From the NCBI GenBank assembly GCA_019637635.1, contig JAHBVI010000046.1:1-47330 (forward strand): DNA of 47,330 bases, read 5' to 3'. Position 1 is the stretch's first letter. Every line of letters begins with the position of its first letter. Shown in pieces: positions 17,918-25,686 of this stretch. The notes beneath the pieces are model-generated. The model did no database searches. It was not told the DNA's origin and saw nothing but the letters and a program-made list of their open reading frames with translations. The position numbers were made by a program, and so were the translations under genes. The DNA comes from Anaerolineae bacterium (GTDB lineage: Bacteria; Chloroflexota; Anaerolineae; Promineifilales; Promineifilaceae).

Positions 17918-17933
17918 GGTGACATCTGTCATA
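17918..17933. promoter_or_regulatory. TGACA-N2-TGTCA palindrome, putative operator of ssb
   Basis: TGACATCTGTCA at 17920-17931 is the third copy of the palindrome. It lies about 210 bases before the ssb start, in the 17847-18139 gap, which otherwise has no recognisable gene. Confidence 0.45.
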
Positions 17934-18139
17934 TCTGAAACCACCCGTTCGTGGCTGACAATTCTCTGGCAAGGACGCGCCGGGAAAGTTGAGTGGGTTC
18001 CTGTGACGAAACAGGCGCGGCCACCGGCATAGACGACAGGTAAATACCAGGTGAAGCGCCGGACGCCTAACGGCGATGGTTGTGTGAATATAAGAGCGCA
18101 CACGCGCACGAATCAATTACCAAAAGGAGGTAACAGAGC

Positions 18140-18559
18140 ATGTATCAGAAGTTGATTGTGGCCGGCTATTTGGGCGGCGATCCGGAGATGCGCTACTTGC
18201 CCGATGGCACGGCCGTGACGAATTTCTCGGTGGCTTCCACGCGCCGTTTCACTGTCGGTGAAGGTGAACAGCATGAAGAAACCACCTGGTTCCGCGTGGA
18301 AACCTGGCGGCGTCAGGCGGAAACGTGCCACCAGTTTTTGACCAAAGGCAGCCCGGTGCTGGTGGAAGGCCGGCTGAAACCAGACAAGAACACGGGCGGC
18401 CCGCGCACCTACCAGCGGCAGGACGGCAGCATAGGCGCCAGCTATGAGCTGGTAGCGGAAACGGTGCGTTTTCTGGGGCGTAGCAGCGGCAATGGCCACA
18501 ATGGTCAATCTGACGAAACCGCGCCCACAGCCGACCCCCTGGAGAATTTACCCTTCTAA
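18140..18559 (+). CDS. ssb: Single-stranded DNA-binding protein
   Basis: The protein is 139 residues with an OB fold. It starts MYQKLIVAGYLGGDPEMRYL and carries VTNFSVAST, TTWFRVETW and GSPVLVEGRL, the conserved strands of bacterial SSB. A short glycine/asparagine linker leads to the tail DPLENLPF, a variant of the usual D-D-I-P-F partner-binding tip. SSB coats single-stranded DNA during replication and transfer. A strong AAAAGGAGG ribosome site precedes ATG 18140. It is transcribed alone, with a putative operator upstream and a strong terminator directly downstream. Confidence 0.92.
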   Translation: MYQKLIVAGYLGGDPEMRYLPDGTAVTNFSVASTRRFTVGEGEQHEETTWFRVETWRRQAETCHQFLTKGSPVLVEGRLKPDKNTGGPRTYQRQDGSIGASYELVAETVRFLGRSSGNGHNGQSDETAPTADPLENLPF

Positions 18560-18564
18560 AACAG

Positions 18565-18607
18565 AGGCACAACTGTCGCTTTTCAGAGCGACAGTTGTGC
18601 CTTTTTT
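18565..18607 (+). terminator. Strong rho-independent terminator after ssb
   Basis: A perfect 16-bp stem (18565-18580 with 18587-18602) closes a 6-base loop and is followed by five further T residues. It is one of the clearest terminators in the window. Confidence 0.9.
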
Positions 18608-19008
18608 ATGCCCTGGCCTGGAACCGCCCGGTACGCCGGTCAACGGGGCTGAAAGCGCGGGTCAGAACCGCGCGTGGGCGCATGGGCCGACAGGCAGTTT
18701 CATTTCTCCTCCTATTTCTGAGGTTTGGGGCAGAGTGTGGCAACATCTCTGCCCCATTCCCTTTTTTTTGCCCGACCTTTGTGGCCGCTAACGCGCTGGC
18801 ATTCGTGGGTAACTGCTTTACTAAAGGGATTACCCCCACCAGCTGAGTGGTCTTCAAGGCCTTCACCCGATAAGGGCGCCAAATACAGGGGCCGCTTTTC
18901 CATTCCCCGACGCCGGGTCGCGCCCCGGCCGGCGCGTCTGACCCCGCCAGCTTCACGATAGCTGGCAGCCATCAAAACAGCACTTTTTCATTAAGGAGAG
19001 CAGGTTTC
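18608..19008. other. Intergenic region holding a second, unassigned terminator
   Basis: There is no convincing protein gene in these 400 bases. A second terminator-like hairpin is at 18727-18768: the stem GGGGCAGAG / CTCTGCCCC is followed by ATTCCC and eight T residues. The ssb transcript should already end at 18607, so the second terminator may serve a short RNA transcribed from within 18608-18726. The remainder, to the ribosome site at about 18993, is GC-rich and shows no repeat. Confidence 0.4.
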
Positions 19009-19281
19009 ATGTTCAGCGATGACCTATACCGGGATAGGCGGTGGGCGGAAGCGGCCGATGTCTGGCAACGTATCCAGGATGTCAGCCCAGAAGAGGGGCG
19101 AGCGATCATTGCCGAAACCCTCATCGCGGCCTGGATGCCAAAAATCCACAAAGTGGCCGTGGCGATGGCGGCTCAAACATGGCGTCAGCTGGATTTTTCG
19201 GCCGACCTGAACCAGACCGGCAAGATAGACACGATTGCCCGTCACCTGGACCCCCGTTGGCTGTACGTAGAACTTCGCTGA
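19009..19281 (+). CDS. Unknown small protein, 90 residues
   Basis: ATG 19009 follows TTAAGGAGAGC. The product starts MFSDDLYRDRRWAEAADVW and looks mostly helical and soluble, with a C-terminal HLDPRWLYVELR. I recognise no family. It lies 23 bases upstream of the macro-domain gene in the same direction and is probably co-transcribed with it. It could be a partner or regulator of that protein, but there is no direct sign of this. Confidence 0.5.
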   Translation: MFSDDLYRDRRWAEAADVWQRIQDVSPEEGRAIIAETLIAAWMPKIHKVAVAMAAQTWRQLDFSADLNQTGKIDTIARHLDPRWLYVELR

Positions 19282-19304
19282 CGACAGGGAGGGCTTTACT
19301 GACA

Positions 19305-19802
19305 ATGAACAATAAACGACAGACTACCATCACTTATCTCGCCGGGGACGCCACCGATCCGGTTGGCCATGGTCCGAAAATTATCGCCCACGTGTGCAAC
19401 AACCGGGGCCGATGGGGTCAGGGATTCGTCCTGGCGGTTTCCCATCGCTGGCCGGTGGCGCGACAACGGTACCTGGAGATGCACCAACCCGGCCTATCCA
19501 TCCCGCTGGGAACGGTGCAGTTTGTCCCGGTCGAAAGCGACATCACCATCGCTCATATGGTTGCTCAAGATGGGCTGCGCAGCCGGCAAAACCCGGCACC
19601 GTTACGGCCGTCCTCCCTGGCAATTTGTCTGGAAAAAGTGGCTACAGCCGCCTTTCAATGCCAGGCGTCTGTACATATGCCGCGCATTGGTTGTGGCCTG
19701 GCCGGGGGGAAGTGGGCAGAGGTAGAGCCGATCATCCAACGCACCTTATCTATACAGGGCATACCGGTAACGGTATATGATTTACCAGAAACTGATATTT
19801 GA
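19305..19802 (+). CDS. Macro-domain protein (Poa1/ALC1-like)
   Basis: The protein is 165 residues, essentially one macro domain. Visible ligand-binding elements are YLAGDAT (11-17), HVCNNRGRWGQGFVLAVS (29-46), IAHMVAQDG (82-90) and PRIGCGLAGGKW (126-137). Family members bind ADP-ribose or hydrolyse ADP-ribose-1''-phosphate or ADP-ribosyl-glutamate esters. It could therefore remove ADP-ribose marks or sense NAD-derived signals. CAGGGAGGG precedes ATG 19305, and an in-frame start at 19041 would overlap the previous gene. On a mobile element such a protein may counter host ADP-ribosylation-based defence; that is inference. Confidence 0.8.
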   Translation: MNNKRQTTITYLAGDATDPVGHGPKIIAHVCNNRGRWGQGFVLAVSHRWPVARQRYLEMHQPGLSIPLGTVQFVPVESDITIAHMVAQDGLRSRQNPAPLRPSSLAICLEKVATAAFQCQASVHMPRIGCGLAGGKWAEVEPIIQRTLSIQGIPVTVYDLPETDI

Positions 19803-19884
19803 ACATGAACAAAACAGCTACAAAACCTCTTTGCCCCTGACGGGGCGCAGGTGATGATTGTACATATGTTCTATGGAGGTTATA

Positions 19885-20265
19885 ATGCTCACAGTACGGA
19901 AACAGCAAATTGGTAAACGCATCTGGCTGCTGATTCTGCTCTTGTTATTGACAGTTGGTGGCGTCCTCATTCTAAGCCACGATGGGCAGCCACAAAGTGT
20001 ACCCCAATCGGAACCGCAGACAGATAGCCCTCAAGGCCCTCGCCCTGACTGCCCGGAAGCTCACCGGCTGCGGTACATGGACGATATGCGACGTGGCTAC
20101 TGGCGGTCTATCCATTACGGCACAGCAGAGGAAGTAGAGTATTATCGTTTGCGACTGGTAGAAATCTGGCAGAACGAGAGCATTCAGGGGATGCCGTCAC
20201 AGGCAGACCCCGTGCTGATGGCCAACTTTATCCGACAACTACTGAAAGAGTGTCATGGATCCTGA
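19885..20265 (+). CDS. Membrane-anchored small protein, 126 residues
   Basis: ATG 19885 follows TGGAGGT. A basic N-terminus (MLTVRKQQIGKR) leads to the hydrophobic helix IWLLILLLLLTVGGVLIL, then a Pro/Ser/Gln-rich linker and a helical domain with RLRYMDDMRRGYW and ANFIRQLLKECHGS. It is probably anchored in the membrane with the C-terminal domain outside. I recognise no family. Its stop overlaps the next start by 11 bases, so the two genes are translationally linked. Confidence 0.55.
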   Translation: MLTVRKQQIGKRIWLLILLLLLTVGGVLILSHDGQPQSVPQSEPQTDSPQGPRPDCPEAHRLRYMDDMRRGYWRSIHYGTAEEVEYYRLRLVEIWQNESIQGMPSQADPVLMANFIRQLLKECHGS

Positions 20266-20575
20266 ACCAACGCCGACAACCTATCGCCCTCTCTGCGCCC
20301 ATGCCTACTGGCATCTGGCAGAGATGATGCACCCTTATCGGCATTACGAAAACGCCGGCGTCTACGATCCCCGGCAAGTGGCCGTTATTAGCAATGATCA
20401 GGAACTGCTGTATATGATGGCCTGCCACCACTATGTCGAAGGGTGGCCAGAAGAAGACCTGTTGCTGGATGTGCTGGCAAACAGACTGGAACGGTGGCGA
20501 GCCTCGGACTACGGTCTCGGTCAGGTTGTGCAGTTTGGATTGGATGCGCTCTGGTTCGGTAATCCCGTCAACTAA
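20255..20575 (+). CDS. Unknown protein, 106 residues
   Basis: ATG 20255 lies within the end of the membrane-protein gene. The product is acidic and aromatic (AHAYWHLAEMMHPYRHYENA, later ELLYMMACHHYVEGW), with several His residues and no membrane segment. No family is recognised. Coupling with the preceding anchored protein suggests a pair. A terminator follows at 20624, which ends this transcription unit before the PRTRC cassette. Confidence 0.5.
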   Translation: MDPEPTPTTYRPLCAHAYWHLAEMMHPYRHYENAGVYDPRQVAVISNDQELLYMMACHHYVEGWPEEDLLLDVLANRLERWRASDYGLGQVVQFGLDALWFGNPVN

Positions 20576-20623
20576 ATCCCCTTCGGAATTGCTATCAATT
20601 CCGTGACAATGCGCAAAAAGTGT

Positions 20624-20646
20624 ACCGGCCGAGAGGCCGGTTTTTT
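20624..20646 (+). terminator. Rho-independent terminator before the PRTRC cassette
   Basis: The 7-bp stem ACCGGCC / GGCCGGT with loop GAGA is followed by TTTTT. It insulates the ParB-like gene from the upstream unit. Confidence 0.8.
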
Positions 20647-20669
20647 GTTGAATTGGAGGTAACGAAACG

Positions 20670-22829
20670 ATGACTTTGACCACCACCCAAACCGTTAAAT
20701 TGACCCAACTCACCCGGCACATCGGCCAGATGCGCACCACGATAGATTTACAAAAACTGGCTGAACTCACCGTCAGCGTTTTTCACAATGACATTTTTGA
20801 CTGGAACCCCATCCTGGTCAGCCAGGGCAGGGAGGAGAATGGCACCACCCGTTATCCCATCCTTTCCGGCAACCGGCGTTATATGGCCAGAGTATTTGCC
20901 ACTGCCCTCAAAGATTGGTTGAGCGGCGAGGCAAGCGGCTGGACAGAAGACCAACCTGTTACCGCTGAACAGACGATGGCTTTCATTCTCAGCTATCTGC
21001 CGAAACAGGAGGCCACGACCCCCGCGTATGCGGCGGCCGCTGAAGCCGACGTTCTCCGCGCCGTGGAGACGCTGGCTGCCCGGTACGGCGATGTGGAGTT
21101 GTCCGTGGCCGTCTATCAGAAAGCAGATGAAGGAGCAGAACTGCTGGCGCTGCAGGCCAGCAATTACAACAGTGATTCCCCTGACCTGTTGGGGGAAGCG
21201 CTGAGCTTCCACATGGCCGTGGTTAGCGGCCAGACGCCACAGCAGATCGCTAATGTTACCGGCCAGCCGCTCAAGTATGTCACCGACCGCCTGGCGCTGA
21301 CCCAGATTGCCCCCGCCCTGGCTGACCTCATCGCCCGCGAGAAATTACCCCTCTCCGTCGCCGTCATCGTGACCGAGGTCGAACATGAGAACCAGCGCGA
21401 GGGTCTGACGCGCTACATTATCGCCAACCAGGACAACATCAAGGTCGGCGACGTCAAAGCCATGGCCCGGATGCTCAAATCATGGCCAGGCCTGCAACTG
21501 CCACTCTTATCGCCGCATCAGGCCAACCGCAACCTGGCCCGCATCCTGGTTAACCTGTGGCAGGATACCTTGAGCGAAATTCCCGATGATGCCTGGGCGG
21601 CCGCCTGCGGCCTCATCCGCCGCGAGATGCACGAAGAACCGTGGGCTGATCCCCAGAAGATGCAACTATGGCTCAAGGTCTTTGGTTCTGGCCCGTACTA
21701 TAGCGAAGAAGAGGGTATTAACTGGACGCAGCTGATCCACTTCATGTTACCCGAAGTGGCCTGTGCCACCTGCCCCATCAGCCAACTGCCCCAAACCCGG
21801 CTGCGCACGGATGTGGACGGAAACAACAACGGCCCAACCGGCATCCCTTGCCGCCGCGGGGAAATCGTGGCCCGTTGTCTGCATGGGGCGGCCGAAAATG
21901 ACCCGTTTGTGCTGCGAGTTCCGGCCGAATGGGCGGACAATGAAGGTGTCACGGGTGAGGCTGGGCAGTATTTTGTTAAAGGTGTGGATAACCTGCGCCG
22001 GGCGTGGCAAGCCCAACAAACCAAAGAGCAGGCTGAAGATGAGGCCGAAGCCATACAGCAAGCAGCGGCAGAAAAAGAAGCCAAACACCAGACAATAATC
22101 AGCCCGCACACGGCCGTTACCCCCACCTCTATCCTGGATGCCACGCCACCGACGAAATCTACCGATCCCTCCACCCCCTCCCCGGTACAACAAAAGCGGG
22201 CGCAAATTGCCTCTTTCATGGCCCGCCACAGCGAATTGGCCGGCAAACACCCGCTGGCATCGCACTGCGCGTTTTGCCAGTACAAACGAGCGGACAGCCC
22301 GGTCAAAGACAGCGACGCACCCTATTGCGACTGGGCCAAAGGCTCCGTAAAAGCTGACTTCCATGTGTTGCTACCGGCCGGAAACGCCAAAGGTCCGCAC
22401 ATTCCCATTTGCGGCCAGTTCACGTCCACCCAAAGCTGGAAAGAACGCATTCCCGCCCATCCCCAGCCACCACAAATACCCCGTGACTGGCTGAAGATGC
22501 AAATTCTGGCCCATACCGCCAAGGTCAACGGTCATATCAAAGGGCGCGACTATTATGCGCTGGAATGGTTGACCGGCCGGCCGATCAAATCCGAAAACCA
22601 CAGCGATTGGTTCACCAAACAGTTAGAGCAAAACCTGGGTGAACTGTCCGACGCCCAACTATTCACCCTGTTGGTGTGGGCCATTGGGCAGTGGCACGAC
22701 AAAGATGCCTTTCCGAAGACGATGCCTGTAGATGGTGCCGGCGTCCAGTTTGCTGTTTACCAGCGTGTGGATTGGGATACCTATTGGCAAGAAAGAGAGA
22801 ACAAGGGAGGCAAGAAGAAAAGTAAATGA
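20670..22829 (+). CDS. PRTRC-type ParB-like protein
   Basis: The protein is 719 residues. The N-terminal ParB/Srx-like domain includes PILVSQGREENG and the GNRR motif (67-70), the nucleotide-contacting arginine patch of ParB proteins. A helix-turn-helix follows (SGQTPQQIANVTGQPLKYVT). The middle and C-terminal parts carry cysteine clusters (CATC near 363; CAFC and YCDW near 530-550) that may bind zinc. A Glu/Ala/Lys-rich stretch near 450 is probably a coiled coil. ParB-related proteins bind DNA and, in PRTRC cassettes, accompany a ubiquitin-like conjugation set on plasmids. ATTGGAGG precedes ATG 20670, and the stop shares ATGA with the next gene. The unusual length and cysteines set it apart from chromosomal ParB. 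Confidence 0.75.
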   Translation: MTLTTTQTVKLTQLTRHIGQMRTTIDLQKLAELTVSVFHNDIFDWNPILVSQGREENGTTRYPILSGNRRYMARVFATALKDWLSGEASGWTEDQPVTAEQTMAFILSYLPKQEATTPAYAAAAEADVLRAVETLAARYGDVELSVAVYQKADEGAELLALQASNYNSDSPDLLGEALSFHMAVVSGQTPQQIANVTGQPLKYVTDRLALTQIAPALADLIAREKLPLSVAVIVTEVEHENQREGLTRYIIANQDNIKVGDVKAMARMLKSWPGLQLPLLSPHQANRNLARILVNLWQDTLSEIPDDAWAAACGLIRREMHEEPWADPQKMQLWLKVFGSGPYYSEEEGINWTQLIHFMLPEVACATCPISQLPQTRLRTDVDGNNNGPTGIPCRRGEIVARCLHGAAENDPFVLRVPAEWADNEGVTGEAGQYFVKGVDNLRRAWQAQQTKEQAEDEAEAIQQAAAEKEAKHQTIISPHTAVTPTSILDATPPTKSTDPSTPSPVQQKRAQIASFMARHSELAGKHPLASHCAFCQYKRADSPVKDSDAPYCDWAKGSVKADFHVLLPAGNAKGPHIPICGQFTSTQSWKERIPAHPQPPQIPRDWLKMQILAHTAKVNGHIKGRDYYALEWLTGRPIKSENHSDWFTKQLEQNLGELSDAQLFTLLVWAIGQWHDKDAFPKTMPVDGAGVQFAVYQRVDWDTYWQERENKGGKKKSK

Positions 22830-23200
22830 ACGACAAGCTGACCTTTCACGACCCGTTGGCCGAGGTGGATACCATCATTCACATGCAAGTGGGCAAACCT
22901 CAGCCGGATGGGACACGCCTGACCACCATCGCCATTGGCACCCCTGGACAGATTCCGGCCCTCATCCTGGCTGACCTGGCCGATATTCTGGAAACCAATC
23001 CCACCTTGCGCCAGGCGTGGCTGACCTATGGCTCCCACGCCGAGTTGATGCAGACTCAGGCAACGGCCGTACCCGACCACACCAACGACGAGGCAGAGGA
23101 AGGGGAGGAATCAACGGATAATTTGGCAGAAGCGGAGACGGCCGTCGCCACCCCCGGCGTCAAGCCAAAACCACGCGCCAATTTGGATCCACTGTTTTAA
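22826..23200 (+). CDS. Small protein in PRTRC cassette, possibly E-type
   Basis: The protein is 124 residues and overlaps the ParB-like stop (ATGA). The first 75 residues form a compact domain with TIIHMQVGKPQPDGTRLTTI and PALILADLADILETNPTL. The tail is acidic (DEAEEGEESTDNLAEAE) and ends RANLDPLF. By position it could correspond to PRTRC protein E, but I cannot confirm this from sequence. The acidic linker and short aromatic end look like a protein-interaction tail. Co-translation with the ParB-like protein suggests that they act together. Confidence 0.5.
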   Translation: MNDKLTFHDPLAEVDTIIHMQVGKPQPDGTRLTTIAIGTPGQIPALILADLADILETNPTLRQAWLTYGSHAELMQTQATAVPDHTNDEAEEGEESTDNLAEAETAVATPGVKPKPRANLDPLF

Positions 23201-23229
23201 TTTATCATGCCAGGCCACCATCATCATTC

Positions 23230-23285
23230 ACCACAGAGGCACGGAGGATAAAATTAAATTCTCTGTGCCTCCGTGCCTCTGTGGT
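23230..23285. repeat. Long inverted repeat (18-bp perfect arms)
   Basis: ACCACAGAGGCACGGAGG (23230-23247) is the exact reverse complement of 23268-23285, with a 20-base AT-rich loop. Part of it (CCTCCGTGCCTCTGT) recurs at 25654-25668. No T-tract follows, so it is more like a dispersed palindromic element than a standard terminator. Confidence 0.65.
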
Positions 23286-23381
23286 AAACATTGGCGTACC
23301 ATGCCCAAACTTTGCCCTGTAACTCCGTCATGACGTGTGGTCGTCAACTGGCAAATCGGCAAAATAAGGAAACCCATAACT

Positions 23382-23843
23382 ATGGCCAACGAACCTGAAC
23401 AGAAACAGGCGGCCTATCACAGCCGCCGCTTCGTTTATGATGGCAAGATTATCCCCAATGTACCGGAGGGGATGTCCGTTGCCGATCTGATGAAACACCT
23501 GACGCCCTATTTTCCAGAGTTGGGCAATGCCACCTACACGGAGAAAGTGGTCAATGGCGTCCAGCTCATCACCTTGCACAAACAAGTCACCAGTAAGGGT
23601 AACACCCACCTTCTGTTTCTGGAACTGGTAGCCGGGCTGCCGGAAATTGATCACGCCGCCATCGCGTTATATCAGAAGTTGGGGCCGGGACCGTTTTCTA
23701 TCGAAACCCTGGCCGCCCATGCTGCGGAAATCCAGGCGGCAGCCGCTTTCGTCCAGCAGCAAATTCATATCCCGCAGGAGATGTTGCGGATATGCGCTGG
23801 TTTGCCGCCGGTCAGTACGGCCGTTGTCCCCCTCGGCTTTTGA
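23382..23843 (+). CDS. PRTRC protein C: ubiquitin-like domain with C-terminal extension
   Basis: The protein is 153 residues. Residues 14-73 (FVYDGKIIPNVPEGMSVADL, ending in LHKQVTSKG) match the PRTRC-C ubiquitin-like pattern: two strands, a helix around SVADLMKHLTPYFPEL, then strands ending in K-G. PRTRC-C proteins are normally about 70 residues. Here a further 80-residue helical extension ends in VPLGF, so the Gly-Gly tail of classical ubiquitin is absent. The protein is probably the modifier, or a scaffold, for the E1/E2/JAB set downstream. ATG 23382 has a modest AAGGA site. The stop is 2 bases before the next start. Confidence 0.75.
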   Translation: MANEPEQKQAAYHSRRFVYDGKIIPNVPEGMSVADLMKHLTPYFPELGNATYTEKVVNGVQLITLHKQVTSKGNTHLLFLELVAGLPEIDHAAIALYQKLGPGPFSIETLAAHAAEIQAAAAFVQQQIHIPQEMLRICAGLPPVSTAVVPLGF

Positions 23844-23845
23844 GC

Positions 23846-25126
23846 ATGGCGGCCGTCAATAAACCGTGTGGCCCGGACAACCAGTCACCCTGCTGCCACT
23901 GCTTTATGCCCATGAATATGCTAATACTCCCGGCCATCCAATACCTGTCTTCCGGCCGCCCTTTCTGTACCTGCCCCATTTACCGGCAAGCTGAACTGCG
24001 GCAGGCCATCACCATCCTGCAAGCGGGGCAGCTATGGTCGGAATTATTTACGGAATCATTCCCCCTCCGAGCGTTCACATTCACCCGGCAGGGTGGGGGA
24101 GCGGTTATCACCTGCTTGTTGGCCAGTATCTGGGAACACCGTCTGCCCATCTGGGAAAACGACCAACAATATCACCGGTTGGAACGGCTCATTGATCACC
24201 TGAAAGAACAGGGTGAGATCGGCCGTGCGGCCGCCCTTTCCTGGCAGGAAGTGGCCTGCCTGGAAGTGTATCTGCTCCTGGGAATGCGCATGCACCAGTT
24301 GTTTCCAGAGAATACCCAATGGTTGGCGGATATGGCGGCTTTAGGCGAGCAAGCCTTAGCCCGCGCTGTAGAGGATTTTCTGACGGCCGTCAACCAGCAT
24401 TATTTTCCTGTTTGGGAGGAGGTGTGGGATACCGATCCTGAGTTTCTGCTGGGGCGGCTGCAAACGATTGACCTGGAAGCCCAGGGGTACAGCCTGGACG
24501 AAGACATCATGTCCCTTGATGACTTTTGCGAACCAGTGCGCACCCTGTTTTACATAGCGGGGGCCACTCCTGGCGGTGATGATGGCGGTTACGGTGGGGC
24601 GGAATCGCTGGCGAGTTTACCCATCATTGACCTGACCGGCCTGAGTGACATCGTGCGTCAGATGAAGCTACCGACAGTGGTTCGCGCCGGGCTGCCTGTC
24701 TTGCTGGACATGATTATGGCGGACACCGGTAACGAGTGGCTGGATTGGTCAGCTGCAGACCTGGCCCAGGGATATGTCATGTTGCCCGGTTGGAGTGTGG
24801 AAAATGCCATGTTTCTGAAGCAAGAATGGCAGAAAGCGCAAAAACTGCTGGCTAAAGAGGCGGCCCTGATTGCCTGGGTCAGCACCGACGAAACCACGTA
24901 CCTGCCGGCCATCCGCAGCCTCATTTACCTGGCCTATCTCGACAAAAGGGGAATCTTTAATGAATGGAACAGATCTCGACCATGCCATTCTCACCCTGTA
25001 CCCGGAAGCGACTATCTTGGAAAAAGTGCTGAGCGATGGCTCCCGCGTGATCCATCCCATCTCTCCGGCCGACCTGGCGGCGCAGCTCAACCAGATTCCA
25101 CTTGCGACGGGCCTGCTGCCAGCTAA
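23846..25126 (+). CDS. PRTRC protein F-position protein, 3' end probably frameshifted
   Basis: ATG 23846 follows the previous stop by 2 bases. The N-terminus is Cys-rich (CGPDNQSPCCHCFMPMNM, then CTC). The centre is helical and includes LSWQEVACLEVYLLLGMRM and an Asp/Gly-rich loop (GGDDGGYGGAES). In PRTRC cassettes this place is taken by protein F, about 380 residues. Here the frame runs 167 bases into the E2-like gene and ends in an improbable Arg/Ser/Pro tail. One extra base in the AAAAGGGG run at 24944-24951 would give a stop at 24958-24960, overlapping the next ATG as TAATG, and a 371-residue protein. A frameshift or sequencing error is therefore likely. The function of protein F is unknown. 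Confidence 0.6.
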   Translation: MAAVNKPCGPDNQSPCCHCFMPMNMLILPAIQYLSSGRPFCTCPIYRQAELRQAITILQAGQLWSELFTESFPLRAFTFTRQGGGAVITCLLASIWEHRLPIWENDQQYHRLERLIDHLKEQGEIGRAAALSWQEVACLEVYLLLGMRMHQLFPENTQWLADMAALGEQALARAVEDFLTAVNQHYFPVWEEVWDTDPEFLLGRLQTIDLEAQGYSLDEDIMSLDDFCEPVRTLFYIAGATPGGDDGGYGGAESLASLPIIDLTGLSDIVRQMKLPTVVRAGLPVLLDMIMADTGNEWLDWSAADLAQGYVMLPGWSVENAMFLKQEWQKAQKLLAKEAALIAWVSTDETTYLPAIRSLIYLAYLDKRGIFNEWNRSRPCHSHPVPGSDYLGKSAERWLPRDPSHLSGRPGGAAQPDSTCDGPAAS

Positions 25127-25583
25127 CACTCTGTTCTGGCGTCACAGGGGCGGTCAGGTGGGGATTGGCATTTATGTGCCATCGCGCCGTTGGCGACCGA
25201 TTGCCAACGGCCGTCACTATCATATTCCCCTGCCGGGTATAGTCTTTTTCGGCCTGGGTCGGGAATACACCGTCTTTGCCGTCAAACAAAAGCCAACATC
25301 CGCCGAAGCGCCTCTCTATCACCTGCCAACGCCTAACGTCAATACTGAGGGCAAAATCTGCCTGGGGCAGGCCCCATTCCCAGAAGCGCATAATACGACC
25401 ATTGAGGCTGCGCTCATACTATTTATGGAAGGGAGCGAATTTAACCACGACAATAGCCGCCAGCGCTGTGTCAGCTACCCGGACGATACCCTCCAGCTAT
25501 GGGCTGTACTAGAAGGGGAAAAGCAATTTCCCTTGCGCGAGCTGGTCGCGGCCCGGCGGCAATTGCGCCAGTTGATGAGCTAA
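24960..25583 (+). CDS. PRTRC protein B: prokaryotic E2-like (Prok-E2_D type)
   Basis: The protein is 207 residues. The segment PTPNVNTEGKICLGQAPF has the same layout as the E2 active site of eukaryotes (H-P-N-I-N-x-x-G-x-I-C-L), with Cys134 as the predicted thioester residue. Upstream strands (GQVGIGIYVPSRRWRP, LPGIVFFGLG, YTVFAVK) fit the E2/UBC meander. PRTRC-B proteins belong to the prokaryotic E2 family. The enzyme would accept the ubiquitin-like protein from the E1 and pass it to a target or another acceptor. AAAAGGGG lies before ATG 24960. The start overlaps the predicted true stop of the preceding gene. Confidence 0.8.
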   Translation: MNGTDLDHAILTLYPEATILEKVLSDGSRVIHPISPADLAAQLNQIPLATGLLPANTLFWRHRGGQVGIGIYVPSRRWRPIANGRHYHIPLPGIVFFGLGREYTVFAVKQKPTSAEAPLYHLPTPNVNTEGKICLGQAPFPEAHNTTIEAALILFMEGSEFNHDNSRQRCVSYPDDTLQLWAVLEGEKQFPLRELVAARRQLRQLMS

Positions 25584-25653
25584 ATCCGGCATACCACTCG
25601 CTTTATCGTCCATTCTAGTAGCCGTTAGATGCTTACGGAGTTTTTACTGTCTT

Positions 25654-25668
25654 CCTCCGTGCCTCTGT
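25654..25668. repeat. Second copy of CCTCCGTGCCTCTGT
   Basis: This 15-base sequence is identical to 23268-23282, the right arm of the long inverted repeat. It lies 19 bases before the JAB gene start. Only one arm is present here, so it cannot form the hairpin. Confidence 0.5.
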
Positions 25669-25686
25669 AGTTCCAACAGAAAACAA

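Noticed and set aside
17775..18032. Small plus-strand open frame between polymerase-like gene B and ssb
   Set aside because: It begins in the terminator hairpin region and has no ribosome site. The sequence is better read as terminator plus promoter.
18249..18572. Minus-strand frames opposite ssb
   Set aside because: The plus-strand SSB is unmistakable. The minus-strand translations are Cys/Arg-rich shadows.
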